A program made the translations under genes and the position numbers. A stretch of DNA of 64,000 nucleotides from Diprion similis (taxonomy: Eukaryota > Arthropoda > Insecta > Hymenoptera > Diprionidae), in NCBI RefSeq assembly GCF_021155765.1, contig NC_060117.1, positions 5,298,001-5,362,000 on the forward strand, written 5' to 3'. How positions within the stretch are numbered: the first letter of the stretch is position 1; every line of letters starts with the position of its first letter. Below, in pieces: positions 51,659 to 59,800 of the stretch. Below the pieces are notes generated by a model that saw nothing but the letters and a program-made list of their open reading frames with translations, was not told the DNA's origin and ran no database searches.

Positions 51659-52667
51659 CGAACATCGTCGTTTCAAGTCCTGACAAAAAATTAAAAATCG
51701 CTTACAATTGGATATCCGTAAATTGTGCGACATAAAAAAAAAAAAAAAAACCCCACAAGGACTTCTAATAACGACTTTATTCGTTATAATTTCGTCAGTT
51801 GTGAAATTTCATGGGCCAGTGACCGTGTTCGTTGGTCACAAGTTGAAGTAGGTATAACGTGGTGCTGCGTACGAACGTACGTACGTACGTACGTTACGCC
51901 CGAATTGTCAGGCGTCAGTCAGTCACAGACAATCTCGTACAAAAACAAAAGCCAGTCTCTACCGAACGTAGCCGCAAAGACAAAAGACGGTTGCGGTGTG
52001 AAAAAGCTTGATGCAAACGTCAGCCATAACAGTTAATAATACGGTGCGGTGGTGAAAAGTACATTCATACAATCCGTATGCACAGATAATTACTAGTATT
52101 TCGGTGGTTAAAAGAGGGCGGAAAGGGACGGTGGGGAGGGGGGAGGAGAAGGAGGAGGATGTGCGATGAAACAAAGATAAGAGTTTGATGCAGAATAAAA
52201 GTGCAGAGCTCGCCGGGAAACGACAGGATCATATCCAGTTGATTGCGAGGACCGTTCGACGAGACGTTCGAGTCTCGAGTCTCGAGAGAGAGAGAGAGAG
52301 AGAGAGAGAGACGCTTTTGTAAGTATTTTGTAAGCCTTTTGAATGACGATTTGACAAGCCGATCGTACCTTACTTTGCCGCCGCAATATTGGCAGGCGGG
52401 TCCTTGCCATCCTTCGTGACAGAGGCATGTTCCGTTGGCGCAATCACCGTTAACGCATGAATCGAGGTTGCAGACGGAGGTTGTCTCGTCGATTGAAGAA
52501 ACGGCACCGCTGGTCCTTCGGATAAACGCGGAAATCACGACGATCCACAACACCCACGGCACAACACTAGCGAGTATAGAAACGGACTCGGATGACGAGG
52601 CGTCGTCGCCTTTTCGTCTGTACTTCGATTTAAATAGGAACAAAAACATCTGCACGGCTTCTGCCAT
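25865..52667 (-). CDS. Atrn: Attractin (insect distracted ortholog), complete, nine coding exons
   Basis: Exons on the minus strand, 5' to 3': 52369-52667, 40199-40546, 34704-34885, 29395-31272, 28297-28440, 28057-28206, 27499-27880, 26793-27012 and 25865-26110. All have GT..AG borders and matching phases, giving 1282 residues (human ATRN is about 1430). Domain order: hydrophobic leader or signal anchor (about 31-50), EGF (about 66-96), CUB (about 100-215), two EGF-like modules (216-276), six-bladed kelch propeller (about 285-600), cysteine-rich PSI repeats (to about 900), two laminin-type EGF modules (903-1000), a conserved membrane-proximal domain, one TM helix (about 1121-1143) and a cytoplasmic tail with PIALEPCCGNRAAVLS and a C-terminal TCI. 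This order is attractin rather than MEGF8. Attractins are type I membrane glycoproteins linked in mammals to melanocortin signalling and MGRN1-type ubiquitination. Oddities: the C-type lectin domain of vertebrate attractin is missing, and the tail motif MASRPFA reads MASRAFS. The start at 52667 was chosen for its good context (CCAAAATGG). Confidence 0.95.
26793..27012 (-). CDS. Atrn: Attractin exon 8: transmembrane helix and juxtamembrane tail
   Basis: It encodes CFMALLLVAAVLWKIKQKYD, then RRRQRLLVEMEQMASRAFSQ and a basic end (TRKKKK). The TM segment nearly matches that of human ATRN. The acceptor is CCTTACAG/ATGTTTT and the donor is AAAAAG/GTAAAA, phase 0. Confidence 0.95.
27499..27880 (-). 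CDS. Atrn: Attractin exon 7: membrane-proximal domain
   Basis: It encodes YNLTIDYQFTFNLSKKEDRH through IQISFSQYSKLNLQQFFITF. This is the region before the membrane that is conserved in attractins (human QFTFSLSQEDDRYYTAINF, then a QIAFSQHS...QFFVTF block). Several NxT/S glycosylation sites are visible. The donor is TCCAC/GTGAGT, phase 2. Confidence 0.95.
28057..28206 (-). CDS. Atrn: Attractin exon 6: laminin-type EGF 2
   Basis: It encodes CACNDQGTQCISDSGKCFC, TTKGITGDHCERCD and YYGDPTNKGSC. The acceptor is TTTTACAG/CCTGCG and the donor is TTTTT/GTAAGT. It is phase 1 on both sides. Confidence 0.93.
28297..28440 (-). CDS. Atrn: Attractin exon 5: laminin-type EGF 1
   Basis: It encodes CQCNGHSTCLPNSSVC...CDKCVPGYFGSPLNGGTC with laminin-EGF spacing. 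The acceptor is TTCTTACAG/GCTGCC and the donor is CAAC/GTGAGT. It is phase 1 on both sides. Confidence 0.93.
29395..31272 (-). CDS. Atrn: Attractin exon 4: whole kelch propeller and PSI repeats in one 1.9 kb exon
   Basis: The acceptor is TTCCACCAG/GAGTCGAC. This one exon holds all six kelch blades. Visible GG motifs are YIVGGES, YMYGGVI, VIFGHSP, YVYGGYV, LVFGGNTHNDT and YIYGGFDG, with conserved GHTAT and GHSAS turns. It also holds the following Cys-rich PSI modules (CASCVQTSYSCVWCGKSC, CLACSSNPRCIW, CKNCTEFECIWCQNEGKC, CTGCRSDPGCGWC). The donor is TGTCCAA/GTAAGC, phase 1. No C-type lectin domain lies between CKPQ and CPISC, where vertebrate attractin has one. Confidence 0.95.
31644..31875. 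mobile_element. About 230 bp MITE in attractin intron 3
   Basis: TTTTTACGGTATGGGCATTG at the left is mirrored at the right by CAATGCCCATGCCCGTAAAA. A second small inverted pair (GGCATGCCCGTAA at about 31508 and TTACGGGCATGCC at about 31621) lies next to it, so the region 31470-31875 seems to be a nest of related hairpins. No coding capacity is seen. Confidence 0.7.
33350..33788. mobile_element. Interspersed MITE R2 copy 1, hAT-like ends
   Basis: This 439 bp block is repeated at 43515-43955 with high identity in the same orientation. Its ends form an inverted repeat, CAGGGTGTCCAG at the left and CTGGACAGCCTG at the right. CAGGG-type termini are usual in hAT elements, but I see no convincing 8 bp target duplication. 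There is no ORF of note. Confidence 0.7.
34704..34885 (-). CDS. Atrn: Attractin exon 3: two EGF-like modules
   Basis: It encodes YSHIDCSKHGVCIESVCTC, DAMWTGEACDVQVCPNNCSY and ECNPEHHHCECVSGFKG. The acceptor is GTACTCAG/GTATTCC and the donor is TTTCAAAG/GTAAAC, phase 1. The cysteine spacing matches the modules between CUB and kelch in attractin. Confidence 0.95.
36716..37433. mobile_element. Complete fold-back element, GGGTATTC family (about 718 bp)
   Basis: Left end GGGGTATTCGACGCCAACTC, right end AAGTTGGCATGGAATACCC. Long arms follow: GTCGATCGCGAATGTCCATT on the left is mirrored by GGGCATTCGCAATCGACTTT on the right. The interior carries AACACAGGATCAAAT, shared with 11.2-11.8 kb. It sits in a TA repeat (TATATATG at the left, TATACATA at the right), so its target is TA-rich. 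Confidence 0.85.
39525..40075. repeat. ATTAATCGATTA-rich degenerate array in attractin intron 2
   Basis: Dozens of imperfect copies of CGATTAATCGATTAA, with short A-rich spacers, end about 125 bp from the donor of the CUB exon. The unit is palindromic (TTAATCGATTAA), so the strand can fold on itself many times. Confidence 0.85.
40199..40546 (-). CDS. Atrn: Attractin exon 2: CUB domain
   Basis: The acceptor is ATATTTCAG/ATTGACTG. The exon encodes LTEPSGSIHDGNGNYSID through FNITYKVNACPS. It includes the CUB signatures CSWLID, FATECGWDHLYIYDGDS, LLGVFSGL and GSALLHFYSD. The donor is AGCAG/GTAATA, phase 2. Confidence 0.95.
40920..41480. repeat. About 62 bp minisatellite
   Basis: Units contain TTTCAAATGATTTCAAACCG, TTACAATATGATTACAAAT and TATTTCAAACTAATTTCAAC, repeated roughly eight times with point changes. 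Period estimated from CAAATGATTTCAAAC near 41089, 41151, 41216 and 41277. It is the reverse-complement style of the array at 46.7-47.8 kb. Confidence 0.85.
42283..42885. repeat. Interspersed repeat R1, copy 2
   Basis: Same orientation and landmarks as 13788-14372 (CATAGAGGGATATA, AATTTCAAGTAAATCGGTC, TCAGAACTTGAGATA, AATAATTTGAATTTTC). The central A/T runs are longer here. The ORFs crossing it are low-complexity Phe/Lys strings and not genes. Confidence 0.75.
43515..43955. mobile_element. Interspersed MITE R2, copy 2
   Basis: It begins CAGGGTATCCAGTTATTTGT and follows the copy at 33350-33788 closely to TCCATGAATTATACT. The right terminal inverted repeat is lost or diverged. Confidence 0.75.
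44902..45042. mobile_element. Truncated GGGTATTCC-family fold-back end
   Basis: It starts GGGGTATTCCGTGCCAATTC and continues with CCAGTGTTAAACCCCGATCA and CTACTCGGTGAAAAACACGG. These match the complement of the right arm of 36716-37433. It breaks off at the next element, so one fold-back element may have inserted into or beside another. Confidence 0.7.
45045..45805. mobile_element. Fold-back element, GGGCATTCCATG subfamily (about 760 bp)
   Basis: The left end, GGGCATTCCATGCCAAATTA, is mirrored by TAATTTGACATGGAATGCCC at the right end, and TATA-type DNA flanks the left side. The interior is AT-rich with little further arm symmetry visible. No transposase. Confidence 0.75.
46690..47850. repeat. 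135 bp minisatellite with diverged flanks
   Basis: Near-identical units of 135 bp: landmark (C/G)TTTAAAGCAGCTCAGAA or GCTTAAAGCAGCTCAGAA at about 47201, 47336, 47471, 47606 and 47741. More diverged relatives reach left to about 46690. Because 135 is divisible by three, the minus strand shows a 160-codon ORF made of a 45-residue repeat (LISKSYKLFLSCFKRLEIHF). I treat that ORF as a by-product. Confidence 0.9.
49438..49465. repeat. Homopolymer of 28 G
   Basis: An uninterrupted G-run of 28 in attractin intron 1; its complement is an equally long C-run in the pre-mRNA sense strand. It is a G-quadruplex candidate and a likely sequencing-error hotspot. Confidence 0.9.
50014..50051. repeat. (GAC)n trinucleotide repeat
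   Basis: About 12-13 perfect GAC units, followed by GCGTCGTC, which can fold back on the run. Confidence 0.9.
52369..52667 (-). CDS. Atrn: Attractin exon 1: leader and first EGF
   Basis: This exon encodes MAEAVQMFLFLFKSKYRR, an Asp/Ser-rich stretch, a hydrophobic segment (SILASVVPWVLWIVVISAFI) and the EGF module VCNLDSCVNGDC...CQYCGGKVR. The donor is AAG/GTACGATC, phase 2. An in-frame upstream ATG at 52802 would add 45 residues, but its context is weaker and those residues look non-conserved. Confidence 0.9.
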
Positions 52668-53545
52668 TTTGGAAGTTGCCCATGACAGGTCAGTCAATGG
52701 CCGTCGACGATCAACGACGGCAATGCGCGCGGTCTCGCTGTCGCTCTTGCCCCTCGCGGCACTCTGATAGACGTGCCAGCTTTGCTCTCTCTCGCTGATC
52801 ACAGCCAGCCTCTATCTAAACGAAATTTTGTTTCAGTGCTGCCGTTACGGATGTCTCGGAAACCTCGATGTGCCTGTGGCTTTGACCCTTGGTCAGGAAT
52901 TCGTATGTAGATGGCGGACTCTGGCGCGATTATCGTAAGGTAAAACAGATTTTATCGTAGGTCGCTGTTTTACCGACCGAGGCTAGAAGAGAGAGACTGG
53001 ATTGTTGGAAAGGAACGCATCGGACGGTGCGATTAACGCTCTTTATTACCTCGAAATGACAATACGCATCGTCTCGAGGCTAATCACGACTATCAATTCA
53101 TTCCTACTTTTTTAAATATTAGTCATTATTAACTATTAATACATATTGACATGTTCAGTAAAACGTGAATTCATATTACTCGGCGAGTTTCAAGTACATT
53201 ATACATCGTCTATCTTCTTAAATGCGTGCAATAAACCTTATATTTGCTGAGATATTATTGTTGAGCAATTCATGCGTTATTAACATCTCTTTTCGAGCAT
53301 TTTTTTTTTTTTTTTACTCTCAAGCAAGCGGTGCGCTGGCATTGAGCATAAGCACTTCGAATTCTTTATGTCAGTTAACGCTTACCTGAAATGCCTATAC
53401 CGCGATTGGGTAACATTTGATAACGTTTCTCTGAATGTTCTACCTCTGTTTCAGCGTTAGATAATGGCCTCTATGCAAGAAAAATACAAAATTTACATAC
53501 TTTTGCAAGTATGGAGTGTCTGAACATAAGGTTTATAAGATGTTG
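52668..53545. promoter_or_regulatory. Attractin 5' flank / likely promoter region
   Basis: GC content rises over 52670-53060 upstream of the attractin start codon (minus strand), as expected for a 5' UTR and promoter. A GATGGCGGAC core (YY1-like) occurs at about 52911 on the plus strand. On the plus strand, ATGGCGGACTCTGGCGCG with a following GTAAGG could be a tiny divergent first exon, but no downstream partner was recognised. No TATA box is assigned. Confidence 0.35.
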
Positions 53546-53937
53546 CAGTCGGTCCATTTTAATGAAGCTGAAACTAGCAGCCAGAGTTAGTAGCCAGACA
53601 AGTTAAACTTTTTGGAAATAGAAAAATGAAGTCAACGTTTATCCTCATAATTTTACAAAAGGACATATTGGGAGTTCAAGGTATTGTCACAAAAAATTTT
53701 GGACTTTACTACCTTGTTCAAATACACATTAGAACGTTTGGCTGCTAAGGTTTGGGGTCGATCACGTAATTTCGCTCTTTACATTTCCTACTATCCAAGC
53801 ATTCTGATTGGTTTACAAAGTTTGGTTACCCAATCAGCTTGGAAGACATGCTTGGATGGTAGGAAATGTGAAAAGTGAAATTACATTATAATCAGTCGCC
53901 AGGCTGCTAGCTTTAGACTCGTTCCATTTTACCGACC
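53546..53937. mobile_element. About 390 bp fold-back MITE
   Basis: The left arm has CAGTCGGTCCATTTT, AACTAGCAGCC and CATTTCCTACTATCCAAGCA. The right arm mirrors it as TGCTTGGATGGTAGGAAATG, GGCTGCTAGCTTTAG and TTCCATTTTACCGAC. No coding capacity. Confidence 0.75.
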
Positions 53938-54755
53938 CGAAAAAATGTCACTTATTTTGACCATTACATCGGTAAACATGATTTTTGTGTCTACGAAAGC
54001 TTCAAAACTAGCAAAAATTATTGTTATTCTTCAAAAACTTTGTATTTTCGATCAAAAAAGTAATATTTTGAAGTCTTATTTTTTTTTTTTTTTGAAACCA
54101 TAAATTGATCCTTCTATCGGCTATAATTTCAATAAAGTAAGACAAAACTTCTTAATTAAAATCAATAACCTTAAATTGTCATTTAATATATATTTTTTAT
54201 TCTAATTATTATTGTCCTACGATCGTAAACTAATTAAGCAACTTTTTCGTCTTAGCGTTCCTTATTCGTGACCCAGATAGCGCAATTTTACATACAATAC
54301 CGAACAAAAGTATTCATTCTACAATATTTTTCATTCCGCGTACATTTTCTGGCATTATTGTAACTTAAAATTAATATTTTTTTTTTTTTGTTTTTAGCAT
54401 CGAGACTTTTTCGGATCAAAGATGCGTAGGTTCTGATAACAATCGAAATCAGTGACATTTCATTAACTCGGTCGGTAAGGACTGACTATAGAATTCTCTC
54501 TAAGTCATAAGTCGATCGAGATCGAGCGATATAAATATATATATATTTGTGATGTTTGAGTTCAGTGCGAAATCATTTTAAAGAATCGCCTCGGAATTGA
54601 ACCCACTTAGAAACTATCGATCGATATAGTCTAGAATTCCCAGCTCGGTCGGTACATAACAGCGTAATTCCTTCAATTTTGTGCACGCAGTGAAGTAAGT
54701 TTCGAATCAGAATAAATGACTAGAATAAACGAAAAGCGCCGATGATACGTATATA
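53938..54755. other. AT-rich intergenic DNA
   Basis: No gene is supported; poly-T near 54080 and a short TA run near 54530-54545. CGGTCGGTA motifs occur at about 54472 and 54648, similar to the ends of the element at 53546-53937. Confidence 0.4.
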
Positions 54756-55370
54756 GGGCATTCCATGACATGACATCTCGATCAAAATTCTAGTTGTAGG
54801 TCGATGTCTCAGAATGAATTTATGATTTTTTCAATCCTGATTTTTTTTACAACTTTTCGTACCTGCTGATCCTCCCACATTCCTCATACCAACCACATAG
54901 TGTCCATCCAGGACCATCACCCAATAACTCTGCTATTTCTGTTCCCCACTATTCTGGATTCTCGTTACCTTTCGTGCACTTCAATTCTAACCTCCATCAA
55001 GGACACTTTCTAGTCACCTTTCCTTTTCCCTCCTCCACGTCTTCCAATTCCGCTCTCCATATCTTTGACAATTTCATGATTCATTCAACTCCACAATTCA
55101 AGTCCCTCTTATTTTCTCTCAATCTTCCTTCGCCCGAAAGGAACCGTAATAACATCACAACTGGATGTGATTGCGGTGATCGATTGCGTAATCTCACGAT
55201 CATCCACAACAAAAACATATATAATTAAGAAAAACTTGTTAAAATTCAATTTCATAACCTAAAAAAAAATAAATCTTATTTTCGCCATATAGGTTAAAAA
55301 AAAAAAAAAAATTATGAAGCCAATATAAGACATCGACTTAGAATCTTGATCGTGCTGTCACGGAATGCCC
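54756..55370. mobile_element. Fold-back element, GGGCATTCCATG subfamily, with non-palindromic cargo
   Basis: The left end GGGCATTCCATGACATGACA and the right end TGCTGTCACGGAATGCCC form terminal inverted repeats, continued by GATCAAAATTCTAG / TAGAATCTTGATC. The middle (about 54870-55210) is not palindromic. It is C-rich on the plus strand and keeps an 84-codon ORF of unknown origin, so it looks like captured DNA. Confidence 0.7.
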
Positions 55371-55503
55371 CATATATATAAATGAAACAATTGATTGTCG
55401 AGCGCGGTCAGGCGTCACATCTGGATGTCATTTGTTGGCAAAATGTCGGCGATAGCCTCGAGAATAAAATAATTCTTTATTAAATGCGAGGAGTTTATCA
55501 GGA

Positions 55504-55519
55504 GCGGTCACGTGACCGC
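55504..55519. promoter_or_regulatory. Perfect palindrome with GTCACGTGAC (E-box/CLEAR-type)
   Basis: GCGGTCACGTGACCGC is a 16-base perfect palindrome whose core, GTCACGTGAC, equals the consensus bound by MITF/TFEB and USF-type bHLH-ZIP factors. It lies in a GC-richer block (55390-55720) that looks like a promoter plus 5' UTR exon, about 1.05 kb upstream of the NAGK start codon. Assignment to NAGK is inference. Confidence 0.5.
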
Positions 55520-55529
55520 CCCTTCCCCA

Positions 55530-55711
55530 CTTTTCACTTCGAATCGTCGACTTGAGTAGAGAGCGAACGGTTGGTTACTAGTCTCGATCAGCGCTGACAG
55601 TGCCACGAATACCTTCACCGCAGTGTAGTCCAACTGCTAAATTTCACTTTGACGTTTCTAGCTGCGATCGATTTCGACCGGTGTCGAAAATCCCGATTCA
55701 GGACATCACTG
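55530..55711 (+). other. Possible non-coding first exon of NAGK
   Basis: This GC-richer block ends at the donor-like CATCACTG/GTAATTAAA (GT at 55712). An acceptor-like GTTACGAAACAG ends at 56551, 20 bases before the NAGK ATG. Together they suggest a 5' UTR exon joined over an intron of about 0.84 kb. The transcript start is unknown. Confidence 0.35.
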
Positions 55712-56571
55712 GTAATTAAAACTCGTTTTTTTAATACTCGAAGTATTTTTAGTCGTTAATTTTCTCCCGAAGATTTTCAACCTTTTTTCAAATATCGTTG
55801 CATATATACGTATTGTGTATAAAAATTTTCCAAATAATTATCCCATAGAATCACAAAAAATTTTACACACAAGATGTTTTACTTTATCTCAAATCTGCAA
55901 GGAATAACGTTATTATTTTTTTTTAGACTAATCGTAAGCTGTTCGATATTTTTATATGGCAGCCTGTTTCCTTACACAGTTAACTTAATTATGCACGCCG
56001 ATATAGTTTGCAGAAACATAAACGCGACAGCTATAGAAAAAAAAAAAAAAAAAATAACTTTCCATATGTCACCGACACCTGCGTTTTTACCTTTCAATTT
56101 ACACAGAATTTTAACGTGAAAAAAAAAAACAACAACAACAACAAGAAACAATTCGACGGAGCGGTGAAAAATCTCACAGAAATTAATGTCAGTTGCGCAA
56201 TAGAGATTATATTATCAACAAATATAAAAATGTTGTTATAATATTCAAATATAAAATTGCAATTACTCTTCTACGGTTGCGGGCCAAAAGTTTAAATTCG
56301 CGAAAAAAATGTCACACATTGATTATACTGTAAGAATAAAAAAAAATTGCACACATCATAACGGAAAATTTCGTTACAAATGAGCCTATTATTAAACAAT
56401 GCAGATCGTCCTGAGGGTTAAAGAGGTTCAATCATAAATTATTGTCCTTGAATAATATTCTTTCGAGCGGGACATAAATGGATGTTGAAATTGGTTAGCC
56501 GGACGGTAATAATTTGAATGGAATAATTCCTTGCTCGTTGTTACGAAACAGGGCAATAAAGGCGGTGCCAA

Positions 56572-56816
56572 ATGATGGGTAAAAAGGATCTTCAGAAGCC
56601 GGTGGTGGCAGTGAGTCAGGAAAAAAAAGCTCAGATCAATGAGAACGAATTGAGACGAGCGAAACGAGATGAGAGAAAAGAACAAGCAGCTGCAGGGTCC
56701 GAAGAAATCAAGACGGATGATGAAGTGGGTGATGATGATCGGGTTAATAGAACCGCCGAAAGTCCGAACCTCGAGGAACGTTCTGCGGATGAAATAAGAA
56801 TTGGCGGTGTTGAAGG
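56572..56816 (+). CDS. Nagk: NAGK exon 1: charged extension plus phosphate-1 start
   Basis: It encodes MMGKKDLQKPVVAVSQEKKA, a Glu/Lys/Arg helix-like stretch (ENELRRAKRDERKEQ), an acidic segment (KTDDEVGDDD), then EIRIGGVEG. It ends GAAGG/GTGAGT in phase 2, which exon 2 completes to GGVEGGATHS. Confidence 0.85.
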
Positions 56817-59800
56817 GTGAGTCTTGGCTTATACTTACCACTTGACACACTTCTCTCAAAGTGTCTGATTGACGAGCTTCCAACAACTTTGATGGACAAC
56901 TGTTGAAGCATATTCGGAAGCGAAAAGTTCCAGCATTTGAAAGTAATTTTAAGGTGCCTACAATGAAATAGTATTCATTAGGGTGAATTTTTTTTGAACG
57001 ACTATTTTTTTTTTTCAGTCCCCATCGAAAATTTTGTTCTATATGTCGAAAAAAAAATTCCCTAAAAGTTATAGCCCTTAATATTAATATTAAGTACTCG
57101 CCTAGGGCGTGAAAAGATTTCCCATATAAAATACACGTGAATCGAAGCGGTTTTTTTTTCAAATCTCTACAACTCAGTGGAATTTTATCATATCACATTG
57201 GTCTTGGTCGCAATTTACGCAGAATTGAACGATCTTCATAAGTGTCTGAAACGTCGTGAGTCCAACTTACACTGGTGAGATGGTACAGGTCACTAAAGTT
57301 GATTTTTACCCAAAATTCTCCATTTTCCGCTGTTATCTCCGAAATGATCAACTTTACCAAAAAAATGTGAAAGAAAACTTTGTTGGAAATTCAATTTTCT
57401 ACAAAAAAGGTCCTGTAGACCTGATTGCTCAGATTGATATTTCTTGAGATATCGAACTTTAACTTTTTGTCGTATAAAATTTTTATGGTTTATCGAATCA
57501 AACGTTTTAAATTATTGATATTGCGTTGGAATTTGATTTTTTTCGATTCGATTTGATCCATTCGATCTATTCTATTGGAATATCAGTAATTCAAAACGTT
57601 TGATTCAATAAACCATGATGTTTATTGGTTATATTAGATTAAAACGTTTAATTCAATAGAACATAAAAATTTTATACGTCAAGTAAGTTGAATTTCGATA
57701 TCTCAAGAAATATCAATCTGAGCATTTTGGTCTAAAGGACCTTTCTTGTAGGAAATCAAATTTTCAACAAAGTTATTCTTCACATTTTTGTGGTACAGTT
57801 AATCATTTTGGAGATAACAGCGAAAAAAGGAGAATCTTGGGTAAAAATCAACTTTAGTGCCCTGTACCACCTCACAAATGTAAGTTGCACTTACGCCGTT
57901 CTAAACACTTTTGAAGATCGTTCAATTCTGCGTAATTTGCGACCAAGACCAATGTGATATCATAAAATTCTGCTGAGTTGTAGAGATTTGAAAAAACAAC
58001 GCTTCGATTCACGTGTATTTTATATGGGAAATCTTTTCACGCCTTGGGCGAATACTTAATATTAATATTAAGAGCTATAACTTTTAGTGAATTATTTGTT
58101 CTACACATAGACCAATTTTTTGATGAGGACTGAAAAAAAATATAGTCGTTCAAAAAAAATCACCCTAGCGTTCATGGATTTATGGCTAGTTTTACCTAAA
58201 ATTTCTCGTACACTTAGTTGTAACAAAAGTATGTAATTCCAATTGGTAATGATAAAACATTTTCTGGCGTGACTATACCTCGAAAGATAAGCACTTAGCA
58301 TTAATTATTCGGACATAATGAGATAAATGTGACACGCTTTGACCCAAAGAGAATCCCAGCGGTAGTGGAGAGTGTATAGATCACACGTGCTCGTCTGGTA
58401 CACAAGTGTATGCAAATTTTTATTGTTAGTAAATAAATTTGTTTCAAATTGATTTCTGCCTCAAGTACCATTTCGCAATTGGTCTTGTCACTCTGTTATG
58501 GTCTTTCACGCAGGCAATACTTACAACACGTACAATCCAACAAGTGGGACAAATTGATCTATAAATCGGTGGTATTTACTAGAAGCTCCGAGACTTGGTC
58601 GTTTAAAATATTGAAATAAATATGCAGAGTTAGAACCAGACATTTAATGTTTTTCAAAAACTCCATCTGGTTTGGAAAAATACTTGATTAAACCTCACGA
58701 CTTGTCAAAACTTGACATACTTTAACCTCTGTTGAAACATTGCAAGAAAATCACGTGTCATCGGGTATTTTCCACACGTTTTTGTGTCACTAGTTTGGAA
58801 TGATGCGTGCTTATTTTACCAAGAACAATATTCCATGCATTCTGACCTTTGCTCCAATTACAACAGTTCGTCGAGACCAGTCAATAATAAATAAAGCTTC
58901 TTACAGCGAGAGTCGAGGCACACAATTTCAAAGTCATATTGGCCAAACGTAGTATCGATGAATTCCAATTCTTGTAACACTGAAATCGAGGTTCTCTTAA
59001 CTTATTTTGATGTTGATAACTTGTTTTGGTTGGTTGGATCTTCGTCTGTAGGTACCCAGCACCGCTAAACTTAGCACGTTTCAAACGGCTTCAAGCACTT
59101 TATTTGATTGCGAATTCTTTCCGACTTCTATCTTATCTAATCAACGGTTTTATACCGTTGTCACGGCGATTCGAGTTATTTTCGTGAAAAAACTACGCCA
59201 TGATATCACCACGATTTCATAGCCGTTATTACATAAATGAAAGTTGAAAAATAATTTGTAAAACAGTACCAATGGCAGGTCCTCTTTTGTAAACGTTGTT
59301 TGACAATGTCTGATTACTGTTTTATGTCAGTGGTGCCACTCACTCGACACTCATAATCATGAACGGACACGGAGAGAAGTTAATCGAGATGAAAGGTCCG
59401 GGGACGAATCATTGGGTAAGCGTTGGAGTATCAAAGTATTCCAATAACGAAAGTCGCCAGTTATAACGACCAAGTGAAAGATTTTGAAATTGCTCTCTTG
59501 CAGCAACTCGGTATGAAAGAAACAGCCGCTAGGATCAACGGGATGATAACTATGGCTAAAAAGGAATTGAACATTCGCACGTCATCGCCATTGGACTCTG
59601 TGGTAAGTGGCAGCCCTGACGTTTTGCAGTCACTTAAAACTCTGTCACTGATTGCTGATGAATAGAATAACATGGAATGACCACTGGAGTAGTGTACTTG
59701 CACGGTCTTATCTCAGACCCAATTCTCAAATTTGCAACTTAGGGTCTGACCTTGAGTGGTTGCGAACAAGACGAAAGCAACCGTCACTTAAGGGAGACGC

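Larger units (their letters stand above)
40547..52368. other. Attractin intron 1 (about 11.8 kb)
   Basis: The intron is non-coding as far as I can see and full of repeats: two minisatellite arrays in opposite orientation (41.0-41.5 and 46.7-47.8 kb), interspersed copies R1 and R2, fold-back elements at 44.9-45.8 kb, TA microsatellites (44194-44225, 46332-46352), GT-rich trinucleotide runs (42000-42050), a G-run of 28 (49438-49465), (GAC)n at 50014-50051 and an ACGT palindrome at 51.88 kb. Exon 1 lies at its right end. Confidence 0.7.

Noticed and set aside
52108..52443. Minus-strand ORF with Ser/Leu repeats downstream of attractin exon 1
   Set aside because: It reads through the donor at 52368 into an (AG)n microsatellite; the splice to the CUB exon is phase-correct.
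25865..52667. Identification as MEGF8
   Set aside because: MEGF8 is much larger, with two kelch blocks. The domain order, TM segment and PIALEPC tail match attractin.
52910..52945. Tiny divergent first exon ATGGCGGACTCTGG... with GTAAGG
   Set aside because: No downstream exon could be matched, and the ATGGCGG core is equally well a promoter motif.
54974..55228. 84-codon ORF in a fold-back element as a gene
   Set aside because: It lies inside a transposon-like unit, with no recognisable domain or splice support; kept only as cargo of the element.
56428..57162. 244-codon minus-strand ORF
   Set aside because: It lies opposite NAGK exon 1, whose frame joins perfectly to exon 2 by splicing, and it runs into the fold-back element in intron 1.
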